A stretch of 63,234 nucleotides of DNA from Arthrobacter bambusae. Its GTDB lineage: Bacteria; Actinomycetota; Actinomycetes; Actinomycetales; Micrococcaceae. The notes under the pieces were generated by a model that had not been told where the DNA came from, did not search any database, and worked only from the letters and a program-made list of their open reading frames with translations. The stretch covers positions 1-63,234 of the forward strand of contig NZ_JAHHZS010000025.1 of the NCBI RefSeq assembly GCF_022606295.1. Reading direction: 5' to 3'. Below are positions 1 to 9,366 of this stretch, piece after piece (the first letter of the stretch is position 1; each line of letters opens with the position of its first letter). Both the position numbers and the translations under genes were made by a program.

Positions 1-246
1 CTCGCGAATCACCGTGCTGATTTGCCCAGCGCAGAGCATGCCCTCCCCCGATCACCAGCACTGGACATAACAGGAATATGTCCGGCTGCAATCACCAAGA
101 ATGAACATGTCCCTAGGCGCTGGCTCGCGAATCACCGTGCTGATTTGCCCAGCGCAGAGCATGCCCTCCCCCGATCACCAGCACTGGACATAACAGGAAT
201 ATGTCCGGCTGCAATCACCAAGAATGAGCATGTCCCTAGGCGCTGC
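1..246. repeat. Two tandem copies of a 123-bp unit with a palindromic core
   Basis: Bases 1-123 and 124-246 are nearly identical; I see a single internal difference (aatgaacatg versus aatgagcatg) plus drift at the right end. Each unit carries GAGCATG (34, 157), then GGACATA (63, 186), seven bases, TATGTCC (77, 200), then CATGTCC (106, 229). Starts of same-orientation half-sites are 29 bp apart on each side of the core. About ten further bases after copy two still resemble the unit start, so a third copy may have been lost. The array lies just beyond the stop codon of the minus-strand SDR gene. No coding gene is supported here. Confidence 0.9.
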
Positions 247-264
247 TTCGCGAGCCCCCCGGCC

Positions 265-1257
265 CTACGCGAACGCGTTGACTCCCGTCATTTCTGCGGA
301 CACGGCCCACAGCCTTGTTGCGGCTTCCGGATCCACAGCGTGTGCATCCACTCCTTGGTACCGCGCGAGCGGCGAGGCAGGGTCCGTGGGCTTGGCGATG
401 TCGCAGTCTTCGCAATACACCCCGCCCATGCCCGCCAGTGCCGGCGAGGTGGCTGCCCAGGTGGATGTGGCGGCTCCCTGCTCCGGAGTCTTGAAGCCCT
501 CCCTGACGTTGCCCGCATCGTCCATCCATCCCGCCGCGACCATCTCTTCCCTCGGAAGGTAGCGCTGGAGCTCGGTCATGATGCCGCCTGGATGGACCGC
601 GAAGGCCCGTACTCCGGAGGAGCGGCCCAGGCGGTCAAGCTCGACGGCGAACAACGCGTTGGCCGTCTTAGCCTGGCCGTAGGCCTTCCATTTGTCGTAG
701 CCGTTCTCGAAATTGATGTCCTCGAAACGGATGGGCGAGAGTTTGTGCCCGGTGGAGGACAAGGCCACGACGCGGGCCGAACCGGCAGCCGCCAGCGCAG
801 GCCACAGGGAGTTGAGAAGCGTGAAGTGGCCCAAGTGGTTGGTGGCGAATTGGGATTCCCAACCCGGACCCACGCGTTGCTCCGGGCTGGCCATGATGGC
901 CGCGTTGTTGACCAGGATGTCCAGGGTTTCGTTGGACGAGAGGAAACGTGACGCGAAATCCTTCACTGCGTCCTGATCGGCCAGGTCCAAGGCTTCCACC
1001 GTCACTTGCTCCGGTGCAAGGCCGGCAGCGGCGAGGACTTCCTTGGCATGTTCAGGACGCCGGGCCGGAACCGTGACCTTGGCCCCGGCGGAGGACAAGG
1101 CCCGCACCGTTTCCAGGCCGAGCCCGGAATAACCGCCCGTCACAATTGCGGTCTTGCCGTGAAGGTCCACTCCCGCCACAACGTCCGATGCCGTGGAGCC
1201 GTGGCCGAAACCCGATCCGATGGGGTGTTGCGGTGTGGTCATGGATTCCTCGCTCAT
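265..1257 (-). CDS. SDR-family NAD(P)-dependent oxidoreductase
   Basis: This 330-residue protein is a classical short-chain dehydrogenase/reductase of the retinol-dehydrogenase-like subgroup. The nucleotide-binding TGGYSGLG is at residues 40-47, the NNAA structural motif is near 117-120, a serine pair is at 167-168, and the catalytic Y193-x3-K197 follows (YGQAK). The start is the ATG at 1257 because GAAAGG lies seven to eight bases upstream; an in-frame extension to 1332 would run into moeZ. The stop is about 20 bp from the repeat array at the left edge. It follows moeZ on the same strand with a 35-bp gap, so cotranscription is possible. The substrate cannot be inferred. Confidence 0.9.
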   Translation of the reverse strand: MSEESMTTPQHPIGSGFGHGSTASDVVAGVDLHGKTAIVTGGYSGLGLETVRALSSAGAKVTVPARRPEHAKEVLAAAGLAPEQVTVEALDLADQDAVKDFASRFLSSNETLDILVNNAAIMASPEQRVGPGWESQFATNHLGHFTLLNSLWPALAAAGSARVVALSSTGHKLSPIRFEDINFENGYDKWKAYGQAKTANALFAVELDRLGRSSGVRAFAVHPGGIMTELQRYLPREEMVAAGWMDDAGNVREGFKTPEQGAATSTWAATSPALAGMGGVYCEDCDIAKPTDPASPLARYQGVDAHAVDPEAATRLWAVSAEMTGVNAFA

Positions 1258-1292
1258 ATCGGGACCTTTCATGTTCACCTGCGCTTGTCGGT

Positions 1293-2504
1293 TCAGTAAA
1301 CGGGTTTGCCGGGCTCGACGTCGTGCACCCAAGCGAGGATCCCGCCGTCGAGGTGGCTGACGCGCGTGTAGCCGGCGCGCTGTGCAGCCGCGAGCACCGC
1401 CGCGGAACGGGTGCCGCCCTTGCAGTGGAACACGATCTCTTTGTCCTGTGGCAGTTCCGTCCAGGCCTCCCCCGCCAGGATCCGTCCCTGCGGGATGAGC
1501 ACCGAACCGTCGATGCTCACGATCTCGTGTTCACCGATCTCGCGGACATCCACCAGTTCGAAGTCGCGTTCCCCTGCCGCGCGGGCTTCGAGCATCCCGG
1601 AAAGTTCGGTGGCCGTGACCGTCGGAACCGAATCCCCCGCAGGTGCCGGGATGATGCCGCAGAACGCTTCGTAATCGGTCAATTCGGTGATCGGTTCGGC
1701 CTCCGGGTCTTTCGAAACCTTGATTTCGCGCCAGCTGCCGCCGAGGGCGTCAAAGAGCGCCACCCGTCCCAGCATGGAGCGCCCGACGCCGGTGATCAGC
1801 TTGACTGCCTCAGTCACCATGAGCGAGCCGACAGCAGCGCACAGCATGCCGAACACGCCGCCCTCGCCGCAGGACGGGACCGAGCCGGCAGGAGGGGCCT
1901 CAGGGTAGAGATCGCGATAGCTGGGCCCGTGCTTCTCCCAGAACACGCTGACCTGGCCGTCGAAGCGGAAAATCGATCCCCAGACGTACGGTTTGCCGAG
2001 AATTGCCGCGGCATCGTTGACAAGGTACCGGGTGGCGAAGTTGTCCGCCCCGTCCAGGATGAGGTCGTAGCCGGAGAAAATCTCCAAGGCATTGGAGGAG
2101 TCCAGGCGGACGTTGTGCAGTTGCACGTTGACGAGTGGATTGAGCTCCTTGATCGCGTTCTGTGCCGATTCGATCTTCGGCCGTCCCACATCTCCTACGC
2201 CGTGAATGATCTGGCGTTGCAGGTTGCTGAGGTCGACGTCGTCGTCGTCCACGATTCCGAGCGTCCCCACGCCGGCGGCTGCGAGGTACAGCAAAGCCGG
2301 AGAGCCCAGTCCGCCTGCACCTATCACCAGGACTTTTGCATTCTTGAGCCGACGCTGACCGGCCGCACCGATTTCGGGAATAATGAGGTGGCGCGAATAC
2401 CGTTCCACCTCTTCGGTGGTCAGTTCCGCCGCCGGTTCCACGAGGGGCGGCAGTGTCGAAGAAGGAGAGGGCGGCAACGTTTGGGCAGCAAAAATAGTGG
2501 CCAT
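1293..2504 (-). CDS. moeZ: Adenylyltransferase/sulfurtransferase MoeZ (MoeB/ThiF domain plus rhodanese domain)
   Basis: The 403-residue protein has an E1-like ATP-binding domain (GAGGLGS at 62-68, followed by VDDDDVDLSNLQRQ) and a C-terminal rhodanese domain whose persulfide cysteine is C361 in CKGGTRS. MoeZ adenylates and then thiolates the C-terminal Gly-Gly of small sulfur carriers such as MoaD, ThiS or CysO. The paired CxxC zinc motifs of E. coli MoeB are absent; single cysteines remain in VPSCGEGG and EAFCG, as is usual for actinobacterial MoeZ. No thiF is seen in the thi cluster 1.8 kb away, so MoeZ may activate its ThiS. The ATG at 2504 sits inside a CATACT-N4-AGTATG inverted repeat with GGAG only two bases upstream, so the exact start is uncertain. 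Confidence 0.9.
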   Translation of the reverse strand: MATIFAAQTLPPSPSSTLPPLVEPAAELTTEEVERYSRHLIIPEIGAAGQRRLKNAKVLVIGAGGLGSPALLYLAAAGVGTLGIVDDDDVDLSNLQRQIIHGVGDVGRPKIESAQNAIKELNPLVNVQLHNVRLDSSNALEIFSGYDLILDGADNFATRYLVNDAAAILGKPYVWGSIFRFDGQVSVFWEKHGPSYRDLYPEAPPAGSVPSCGEGGVFGMLCAAVGSLMVTEAVKLITGVGRSMLGRVALFDALGGSWREIKVSKDPEAEPITELTDYEAFCGIIPAPAGDSVPTVTATELSGMLEARAAGERDFELVDVREIGEHEIVSIDGSVLIPQGRILAGEAWTELPQDKEIVFHCKGGTRSAAVLAAAQRAGYTRVSHLDGGILAWVHDVEPGKPVY

Positions 2505-2553
2505 ACTCCAAAGTATGCCTGCCGCTGCCGCCCGGTCATATTACTGCGCAGTA
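2502..2553. promoter_or_regulatory. Two palindromes between moeZ and the TetR gene, candidate operator
   Basis: A perfect 12-bp palindrome TACTGCGCAGTA lies at 2542-2553 and a second inverted repeat, CATACT-CCAA-AGTATG, at 2502-2517. Both share a TACT/AGTA half-site and lie between the divergent moeZ and TetR genes. TetR proteins commonly bind such symmetric sites beside their own gene, so this is the likely operator. Binding is inferred. Confidence 0.5.
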
Positions 2554-2589
2554 TTGTGGTCATAACTGCAAAGGAAAGGCGGCAGACAA

Positions 2590-3246
2590 GTGGCTGAGAG
2601 TGCACGTATCAAACAGGAGGCACAGGTCAGGCAGGATCGGACCGGTTCGCCGCGTTCGGCCAGGCTGCCACGCGATGAGCGCAGGGCCCAGCTCTTGAAC
2701 GCCGCCTTGGAAGTCTTCGTTGCCAACGGGTTCCATGGTGCAGCGATGGACGAAATCGCCGAGACAGCCCATGTCAGCAAACCGGTGCTCTACCAACACT
2801 TCCCGTCCAAGCGGGAGCTCTACATGGCACTCCTCGACAGCCACCTGGCCACGCTCACGGACCAGATGCTTACGGCGCTGAATTCGACGTCGGACAACAA
2901 GGAACGCGTCCAGGCAGTCATGCGCGCCTACTACCGTTTCATCGCAGGCGATGACCAAGCGCACCGGCTCGTCTTCGAATCCGACCTCATCAATGACCCG
3001 GACGTCAGTTCGCGTTTGGAGACGTTCAACCGCACTTTTGCCGACGCCGTCGCCAAGGTCATCGCCGAAGACACCAAGCTGCCCCCGCTGGAGGCCCAGC
3101 TGCTGGGCCGGGGCCTGGCTGGAATGGCGCAGGTCAGTGCCCGGTATTGGCTCGAGACCGACGGCGATTTGGACCTCGATGTTGCCAGCGACCTGATCTA
3201 CCGTTTAGCTTGGCGCGGAATCAGTCGCTTCCCGAAAGAGTCCTAG
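2590..3246 (+). CDS. TetR/AcrR-family transcriptional regulator
   Basis: This is a 218-residue protein starting at GTG. The helix-turn-helix is typical of TetR, with the segment FVANGFHGAAMDEIAETAHVS followed by KPVLYQHFPSKRELY at about residues 43-75. The C-terminal ligand domain is helical. A basic tail of about 25 residues precedes the DNA-binding domain. It is divergent from moeZ and upstream of the DUF3107 gene, as often seen for this conserved actinobacterial regulator. The effector is unknown. Confidence 0.9.
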   Translation: MAESARIKQEAQVRQDRTGSPRSARLPRDERRAQLLNAALEVFVANGFHGAAMDEIAETAHVSKPVLYQHFPSKRELYMALLDSHLATLTDQMLTALNSTSDNKERVQAVMRAYYRFIAGDDQAHRLVFESDLINDPDVSSRLETFNRTFADAVAKVIAEDTKLPPLEAQLLGRGLAGMAQVSARYWLETDGDLDLDVASDLIYRLAWRGISRFPKES

Positions 3247-3296
3247 ACTACAAATAGAGGACTGAGTAATTTTTTGATTGGCTGGGAGGCCCCGCT

Positions 3297-3521
3297 GTGG
3301 AAGTAAAGATCGGCATTCAGAATGTTGGCCGTGAGATCGCGCTTGAGTCCGCTCTCGACGCCGAGGCTGTTGCCAAGATCGTGAGCGAGGCCATTGCCAA
3401 CGGCACGGACCTGCGCCTGACCGATGAAAAGGGCCGTCAGGTCATCGTTCCCGGCAACGTCCTCGGATACGTTGAGATCGGTGCCGAGGAAGTACGCCGG
3501 GTCGGCTTCGGCGCGCTCTAA
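3297..3521 (+). CDS. DUF3107 family small protein
   Basis: The 74-residue protein beginning at GTG matches the actinobacterial DUF3107 family: an N-terminal MEVKIGIQNVGREI strand, a central helix, and a conserved VIVPGNVLGYVEIG segment. There is no signal peptide or membrane segment. It lies 50 bp after the TetR gene, the usual neighbourhood of the family. The molecular function is unknown. Confidence 0.85.
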   Translation: MEVKIGIQNVGREIALESALDAEAVAKIVSEAIANGTDLRLTDEKGRQVIVPGNVLGYVEIGAEEVRRVGFGAL

Positions 3522-3558
3522 GCTTTTACACCAGAACACCAGCGAGCCAGGAGTCCGC

Positions 3559-3861
3559 ATGCTCTCACTTGTCATCGTGGCGCTAGCCACCATCGCCTCG
3601 GGCTTCATTGTCTGGGGAACTGACAAACGCCGGGGCACGTACGGAATCACCCTGCCCGCCGGCGTTTCGGTGGCCGTCGCCATGCTGAGTTGGATGATCT
3701 TCATCCAACTTGGCTTTGGCTACCAGCCTGGCGTGACGTGGATCCCTTGGGTCCTGCCCATCGTTCTGGGTACCGTGGCGGCCGCGGTGGCCTCGTACTT
3801 CCTGGGCCACCACCGGGCCCGGCACGATACTGCCCAGCTGACCGCGGCCCTGCGGCTCTAG
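3559..3861 (+). CDS. Small membrane protein with three predicted helices
   Basis: This 100-residue protein starts at the ATG at 3559, preceded by CCAGGAG. Hydrophobic stretches at about residues 2-20, 32-52 and 63-85 suggest three transmembrane helices, with a basic, cytosol-like end (GHHRARH). I recognise no named family. It follows DUF3107 by 37 bp and may be cotranscribed with it. Confidence 0.75.
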   Translation: MLSLVIVALATIASGFIVWGTDKRRGTYGITLPAGVSVAVAMLSWMIFIQLGFGYQPGVTWIPWVLPIVLGTVAAAVASYFLGHHRARHDTAQLTAALRL

Positions 3862-3883
3862 CTGGGGCTGCTCGCACGGGCCG

Positions 3884-3946
3884 GCGACACTTCAAACAGA
3901 GCGGCGACTCCTGTATCCGGGCGTCGCCGTTCTGTTTGCGTGTCGC
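3884..3946. terminator. Bidirectional stem-loop between convergent genes
   Basis: AAACAGAGCGGCGAC (3894-3908) pairs with GTCGCCGTTCTGTTT (3923-3937) with one G-U pair, and an outer GCGACAC/GTGTCGC (3884-3890, 3940-3946) extends it. It sits between the membrane protein gene and the convergent pterin dehydratase gene. Confidence 0.75.
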
Positions 3947-3958
3947 GGACAAACCGGC

Positions 3959-4291
3959 TCACGGCAGAGCTTCGGGTCGCGCCACTGCCCCGGCTTCCTT
4001 GGCTGCCCGGCTGACGTTCATGGCTGCCCGGACATCGCGTTGGGTTACTTCGCTCCCGGCGTCGTGGGAGGTGTAGCGGATCGACACCCGGTTGTACCTC
4101 CATTCCAGGTCCGGGTGGTGGTTCTGTTGCTCGGCGATCTGCCCGACGGCGGCAATCAGCTCGAGGGCCGCCGCCGACGTCGGGCATTTAAAGACCGTGA
4201 CGAGGCTGCCCAGGCGGTACCGCCAGTCCGGAAGATCCGCCAAGGCGTCGTCGATTGCGGACTTGGTGAGGATGTCATCCTTGCCGGCCAT
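3959..4291 (-). CDS. 4a-hydroxytetrahydrobiopterin dehydratase (PCD/DCoH)
   Basis: The 110-residue protein belongs to the pterin-4a-carbinolamine dehydratase family. The signature is EQQNHHPDLEWRYNRVSIRYTSHDAG, with the catalytic histidine pair and a downstream histidine. PCD dehydrates 4a-hydroxytetrahydrobiopterin after aromatic amino acid hydroxylation; in bacteria lacking such a hydroxylase it may serve folate or molybdopterin metabolism. The start is the ATG at 4291 with GAAGGAG eight bases upstream; a longer in-frame version to 4321 lacks this. It lies between a strong terminator and thiG, on the same strand as thiG. Confidence 0.88.
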   Translation of the reverse strand: MAGKDDILTKSAIDDALADLPDWRYRLGSLVTVFKCPTSAAALELIAAVGQIAEQQNHHPDLEWRYNRVSIRYTSHDAGSEVTQRDVRAAMNVSRAAKEAGAVARPEALP

Positions 4292-4351
4292 GGGGAGCTC
4301 CTTCGCTGACAGGGGATTCACACGAATCCGCCGACGGCCGGCAAAAACCCG

Positions 4352-5161
<810 letters not shown>

Positions 5162-5398
5162 TCAGCCTCCCTGTACTGCGGTCACGATTTCGAGTTCGTC
5201 GCCCTCTGCGAGCGCGGTGGCAGCCCACTGGCTGCGCGGCACCACTTCGGAATTGCGTGCGACGGCGACGCCGATCTTGCGTCCGTCGGCCGCCTGGCCG
5301 CTGGGGTCCACAACCCGTCCGGTGATGTGGCTGACGAGTGTGGTCACGGACGCGCCGTCGCCCAGTGTGTGGTCTGCGCCGTTCAATCTGATGTTCAT
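5162..5398 (-). CDS. thiS: Sulfur carrier protein ThiS
   Basis: This 78-residue ubiquitin-fold protein begins MNIRLNG and ends in the Gly-Gly (AVQGG) that is thiocarboxylated to supply thiazole sulfur. The chosen ATG at 5398 forms an ATGA overlap with the thiO stop; the longer open frame upstream is inside thiO. ThiF is not encoded nearby, so activation may come from MoeZ at 1293-2504. Confidence 0.93.
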   Translation of the reverse strand: MNIRLNGADHTLGDGASVTTLVSHITGRVVDPSGQAADGRKIGVAVARNSEVVPRSQWAATALAEGDELEIVTAVQGG

Positions 5399-6699
5399 GC
5401 GTGGTCCTTCGGAAGGGGATGTGGGGTGTCGGCCGACGGGCCGCCTGTGGATGCCCTTGCTGCAGACAGCGGGCGGGAGAAGCGGTCCGGGCGGAATTTG
5501 TTCCACCGCGGATCGACGGTGCCATCCATGAGTCCGACGCAGATTTGCGCCGCTGCCGGGGTGAGGAGCACGCCGTGCCGGAAAAAGCCGCTGGCCACGA
5601 TGAGGCCGGGCACGGTTCCTTCGCGACCTTCGACACGACCCAACAGCGGTGCGTTGTCCGGTGTGCCAGGGCGGGCACGGGCGGTCGCTTCGAGGAGCTC
5701 CAGTTCGGCGACAGCCGGAACCAGTACCTGGGCATCGCGGAGCAATTGGTACACGCCCCCGGCTGACACCGGGTTGGCTCCTCCCCCGGACGCCGACAAA
5801 CCGTCTTCGCGTTGCGTTGCGCCGATCACCACGGTCCCGTCCTCGCGGGGAACGATATACACGGGCACTCCGCGCACCATCCCGCGGACGGTGGCGGTGA
5901 CAAGGGGCTGCAGATGCTCCGGGACGCGCAACCGCAGTATGTCGCCGTACACGGGACGCAATGGCAGCGACAATCCATCCGGCAGGCCGTTCAAGCGGGC
6001 AGCATCAAGTCCGTTGGCTACTACTGTTTCCGTGGCGAGAACTTTGGCGCCCGAGCCGAGCACCGTCCCGACGACGCGCCCGTCCTCCCACAGGAGGCCC
6101 GCCGCAGTGTCGTGGACCGCGAACCCGTCTCCTGCCTCCGCGATCCAGCTCGAATCGCCGGGCTGGTGGTTTGCCAAGGCGGCGAGAATCGCGGCCGAGA
6201 GCCGGCGCGGATCCACTTGGTGATCGCCCGGGATATCGAAAGCACAGGAAATCTGCGGGCTCAAGAGCGGCTCGCGCTCCCGCGCCTCGCGCAACGGAAC
6301 GGATTCCACCACCAGGCCATGGGCGAGCTGGACGTCCCGAAGGTCGGCGAGCGCCCGGCGGTCCGCGGCGTCCGCACCGACGGCGAGGGTCGGCGTCGTG
6401 CGGTAACCCGTGCCGCGCCCGGCGCTTGAGCCGGTCACATTGCGTTCGAAGCCCGGCCACAACGCCGATGATTCGAGCATGAGCTCCAGGAGGTCCTCTT
6501 CCTGGTAGTGCAATTCGCTGACGGGCGCCAGCATTCCCGCTGCCGCGAACGTAGCGCCGCTGGCCGGTGCGGGATCGATGAGGGCAACCGAACGGCCGGA
6601 TCTGCGGGCTTCCCCCGCGATGCCGAGGCCAATGACACCGCCCCCGATCACCGCGACATCCGCGTGGAGGGGCCCGTTCCGGGTGTTTGCTTCTTCCAT
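5395..6699 (-). CDS. thiO: Glycine oxidase ThiO
   Basis: ThiO (434 residues) oxidises glycine to the imine used by ThiG, the aerobic alternative to ThiH. The FAD dinucleotide motif VAVIGGGVIGLGIAGE is at residues 15-30, followed by the DAO-fold segment GATFAAAGMLAP, and near the C-terminus the FRHGVLLTPA loop of the family. It is the first gene of the thiamine operon, 10-110 bp downstream of the TPP riboswitch, and overlaps thiS by four bases. A proline-rich tail of about 30 residues follows the catalytic domain. Confidence 0.94.
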   Translation of the reverse strand: MEEANTRNGPLHADVAVIGGGVIGLGIAGEARRSGRSVALIDPAPASGATFAAAGMLAPVSELHYQEEDLLELMLESSALWPGFERNVTGSSAGRGTGYRTTPTLAVGADAADRRALADLRDVQLAHGLVVESVPLREAREREPLLSPQISCAFDIPGDHQVDPRRLSAAILAALANHQPGDSSWIAEAGDGFAVHDTAAGLLWEDGRVVGTVLGSGAKVLATETVVANGLDAARLNGLPDGLSLPLRPVYGDILRLRVPEHLQPLVTATVRGMVRGVPVYIVPREDGTVVIGATQREDGLSASGGGANPVSAGGVYQLLRDAQVLVPAVAELELLEATARARPGTPDNAPLLGRVEGREGTVPGLIVASGFFRHGVLLTPAAAQICVGLMDGTVDPRWNKFRPDRFSRPLSAARASTGGPSADTPHPLPKDHA

Positions 6700-6707
6700 G
6701 GAGTCCT

Positions 6708-6806
6708 TCCCTACGCCGGTACTAGCCGGATCAGGTCAAGCGGTCGGCGCTGAAGCCCTCTCAGCCGCGCGGCGATTGTGACCGCCGCCGCGGCTCCCGC
6801 GGTACC
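6708..6806 (-). promoter_or_regulatory. TPP riboswitch (THI element) controlling thiOSG
   Basis: Read on the minus strand, the leader holds the conserved CGGCTGAGAGGGC, then GACCTGATCCGGCTAGTACC and GGCGTAGGGAAGG, the diagnostic 3' half of the thiamine pyrophosphate aptamer, ending just before the thiO start. The 5' helix is CGCGGGAGCCGCGG, with a variable helix between. TPP binding should reduce translation or transcription of thiO-thiS-thiG. The divergent thiE lies outside the aptamer. Confidence 0.93.
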
Positions 6807-6836
6807 AGCCCAGTTTAGAGGAACTACTCTGTTTCC

Positions 6837-7526
6837 ATGACCCAGCACGATGTCCACACCACCGCCCGCCTGTACCTCTGCACCGACGCCCGCAAGCAAC
6901 AGGGTGATTTTGAGCAATTTGTCGATGCCGCATTCGAGGGCGGCGTGGACATCATCCAGCTGCGTGACAAGACGATTGAAGCCGCCGAGGAACTGGAGCT
7001 CCTGGAGATCCTGCAATCCGTGGCGCACCGTCACGGCCGTCTCTGGGCAGTCAACGACCGGGCGGACGTCGCTTCCCTCTCGGGCGCACCGGTGTTCCAT
7101 ATCGGCCAAAAGGACATTCCGCTGCGCTCGGCCCGGAAGCTGCTCCACGACCCCACCATCATCGGCCTCTCCACGCACACGCCGGAACAGATCGACGCGG
7201 CCATCGCCGCGTCGCCTGGCCGCAGCGGCCTGGACTACTTCTGCGTCGGGCCGGTGTGGGCCACCCCTACCAAGCCGGGACGCTCCGCCGTCGGGCTCGA
7301 TCTGGTGAAGTACGCCGCCAACGCCGTGAAGCAGGCAGACGCTGAGACAGTCGGCGGTGTGGTGCTCCCCTGGTTCGCGATCGGGGGCATCGATCTGGGC
7401 AACGTCGAAGAGGTAGTGGAGGCCGGTGCAAGCCGCATCGTAGTGGTCCGCGCCATCACCGAGGCAGAGGATCCGACGGCGGCAGCCCAGGCACTCCTGG
7501 CCGCCCTTGACGCTGCGGCCGCCTAG
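6837..7526 (+). CDS. thiE: Thiamine-phosphate synthase ThiE
   Basis: ThiE (229 residues) joins hydroxymethylpyrimidine diphosphate and thiazole phosphate to give thiamine phosphate. Signatures are the strand IIQLRDK near residues 39-45, [19 protein letters not shown], the [15 protein letters not shown] loop and [11 protein letters not shown]. It is divergent from the riboswitch-controlled thiO operon. No good ribosome site precedes the ATG; the transcript may be leaderless or nearly so. Confidence 0.94.
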   Translation: MTQHDVHTTARLYLCTDARKQQGDFEQFVDAAFEGGVDIIQLRDKTIEAAEELELLEILQSVAHRHGRLWAVNDRADVASLSGAPVFHIGQKDIPLRSARKLLHDPTIIGLSTHTPEQIDAAIAASPGRSGLDYFCVGPVWATPTKPGRSAVGLDLVKYAANAVKQADAETVGGVVLPWFAIGGIDLGNVEEVVEAGASRIVVVRAITEAEDPTAAAQALLAALDAAAA

Positions 7527-7563
7527 CGAGACGCCGAAAGATTTTGGAGTTACCCTGACTTTC

Positions 7564-9078
7564 GTGTCACATCAGCGGATAGCCCCGAATGTCAGTGAAA
7601 CGTCGAACCAGCTCGCGGAAGCACTGGCGGCGCTTCGGACTGAACTCGAGCTGCCCGCAGGCTATCCCGCTGAAGCGTTGCGCGACGCCGAAGCGGCGGT
7701 TTCCGGACACACCCTGCCGGTGCAGGACCTCACGGACGTTCCGTTCATCACGATCGACCCGGCCTCTTCCACGGATCTCGATCAGGCGCTCTTCATTGAC
7801 CGGTCCGGCGATGGTTACAGGGTCCTCTACGCCATCTCCGATGTGCCCTCCTTCGTGCCCCCGGGAGGAGCGCTCGACGCCGAAACCCGCCACCGGGGGC
7901 AAACGTACTATGCCCCGGACGGCCGCATACCGCTGCACCCCGAGATCATCAGCGAGCACGCCGGAAGCCTGTTGGCCGGCCAGACGTGCGGCGCGTTCGT
8001 GTGGGATTTCGAACTCGACGCCGAAGCGGAGTTCCGAACCGTCTCTGTGGGTCGGGCAAGCGTACGCAGCCGCGCCAAGCTCGACTACAAAGGCGTGCAG
8101 GCGGAGATCGATTCCGGCGCGGCCGATCCCGTCCTCCAGCTCCTCAAGGAGGTCGGACTCAAGCGGGTGGAACTCGAACGCCAACGCGGCGGAGCCAGCC
8201 TGAACATGCCTGAGCAGGAAATCGTGCAGCTGCCCGACGGCGAGGGCTACAGGATCGTCGCAGCCCCCTCGCTGCCGGTAGAGGACTGGAACGCCCAGAT
8301 TTCGCTCATGACCGGGATGGCAGCCGCCCAGCTGATGCTCGACGGCAAAGTGGGAATCCTACGGACCATGCCCGCCCCCGATGAGCGTTCGTTGCTCCAT
8401 TTCAAACGGCAAACCGGGGCACTTGGCAAACCTTGGACCGAGGGGACCAGCTATGGCGAGTACCTGCGGAGCCTCGACGCCAAGGATCCCCGGCAACTGG
8501 CCATCCTCCATTCAGCGGGACTGCTTTTCCGTGGTGCAGGCTACACGCCTTTCGACGGCGAGGTCCCGGACAGTGTGATGCAGTCCGCCATCGGGGCACC
8601 CTATGCCCACACCACCGCTCCGTTGCGCCGGCTGGTCGATCGATTTGTCCTGGTCATCTGCGAAGCGCTCAGCAATGGAACCGAGATACCGGCATGGGCC
8701 CGGGACGCTTTGCCGAGCCTGCCCGAGATCATGGCGTCATCCGACCAGCTGGCCGCGAAAATGGAGCACCTGGCCCTGGACACCGTGGAGGCAGCGCTCC
8801 TTGTCAACCACATCGGACAGGAATTCGACGCCGTGGTGATTTCCGGATCGAAGCCGGCCAAAAACAACGGAAACGGCAACGGGAACAGCCACAACGGCAA
8901 CAACGGAAACGGCAACGGGAACGGAGCCCAGCACGGCCCCTACGGTGTCGTGCAGATCGCCGAGCCCGCGGTCACCGCCCGTTGCGACGGCGAAATGGAG
9001 TCCGGGACGAAGGTCCGCGTGAAACTGCTCCACGCGGACATTGCCACCCGCCAAATCACCTTCGAACTGCTCCCGTAG
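7564..9078 (+). CDS. RNB-domain ribonuclease (RNase II/R superfamily)
   Basis: This is a 504-residue 3'-5' exoribonuclease-type protein. The metal-binding motif ITIDPASSTDLDQALF places D65, D71 and D73 where RNase II has its catalytic aspartates; the fourth position is Q74 rather than Asp. Other RNB landmarks are YAISDVPSFVPPG, RGQTYYAPDGRIPL, and near the C-terminus APYAHTTAPLRRLVDRFV. There are no cold-shock or S1 domains as in RNase R, so it is the short actinobacterial form. A low-complexity Asn/Gly run interrupts the C-terminal domain at 8866-8928. I prefer the GTG at 7564 over 7507, which would overlap thiE. Confidence 0.9.
   Translation: MSHQRIAPNVSETSNQLAEALAALRTELELPAGYPAEALRDAEAAVSGHTLPVQDLTDVPFITIDPASSTDLDQALFIDRSGDGYRVLYAISDVPSFVPPGGALDAETRHRGQTYYAPDGRIPLHPEIISEHAGSLLAGQTCGAFVWDFELDAEAEFRTVSVGRASVRSRAKLDYKGVQAEIDSGAADPVLQLLKEVGLKRVELERQRGGASLNMPEQEIVQLPDGEGYRIVAAPSLPVEDWNAQISLMTGMAAAQLMLDGKVGILRTMPAPDERSLLHFKRQTGALGKPWTEGTSYGEYLRSLDAKDPRQLAILHSAGLLFRGAGYTPFDGEVPDSVMQSAIGAPYAHTTAPLRRLVDRFVLVICEALSNGTEIPAWARDALPSLPEIMASSDQLAAKMEHLALDTVEAALLVNHIGQEFDAVVISGSKPAKNNGNGNGNSHNGNNGNGNGNGAQHGPYGVVQIAEPAVTARCDGEMESGTKVRVKLLHADIATRQITFELLP
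8866..8928 (+). repeat. Asn/Gly-coding microsatellite inside the ribonuclease gene
   Basis: AACGGAAACGGC-type hexamers and variants repeat for about 60 bp, encoding alternating Asn and Gly with one Ser-His interruption. It stays in frame and lies between the RNB core and the final beta-rich segment, so it is probably a flexible linker prone to length variation. Confidence 0.8.
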
Positions 9079-9117
9079 CGCACTCCGTCCACAGGGCCGA
9101 GGCCGCGATCCGGGGTT

Positions 9118-9366
9118 TATTGTCCCCAGACGCTAGACTGTGTAAGTAGTAATGGATGCCCGGTCGTTGATTCAGTTCATTTTTTGACATCAACAAGCCC
9201 GCCCCTACGCGATCTTGAGATACACCAGCTGGTCCCCAGTGCCAGTATTTAGATAGCCCGCGATCGGCTTCCACTGGATTTGCTTGCGCCCATCCGTGCT
9301 CCGGAACGGCCCTGCCACAACCGTTGAGCACGCAGCGCAGCCCAAATGAATAAGGAAAACTCCACT
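9118..9366 (+). promoter_or_regulatory. Putative promoter and long leader of the DEAD-box helicase gene
   Basis: TTGTCC at 9120-9125 and TAAGTA at 9143-9148 with a 17-base spacer are a possible promoter, leaving a leader of about 210 bases. The leader contains a T-run (around 9180) between TTGAT and ATCAA arms. Cold-inducible DEAD-box helicase genes in other bacteria also carry long leaders. No ORF in the leader looks real. Confidence 0.4.

Noticed and set aside
22..951. Plus-strand 309-residue frame over the SDR gene
   Set aside because: It is antisense to the SDR gene with intact family motifs, contains the left-edge repeat at its start, and has no recognisable domain.
1146..2597. Plus-strand 483-residue frame opposite moeZ
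   Set aside because: Antisense to moeZ; Arg/Val-rich composition typical of a shadow frame in GC-rich DNA.
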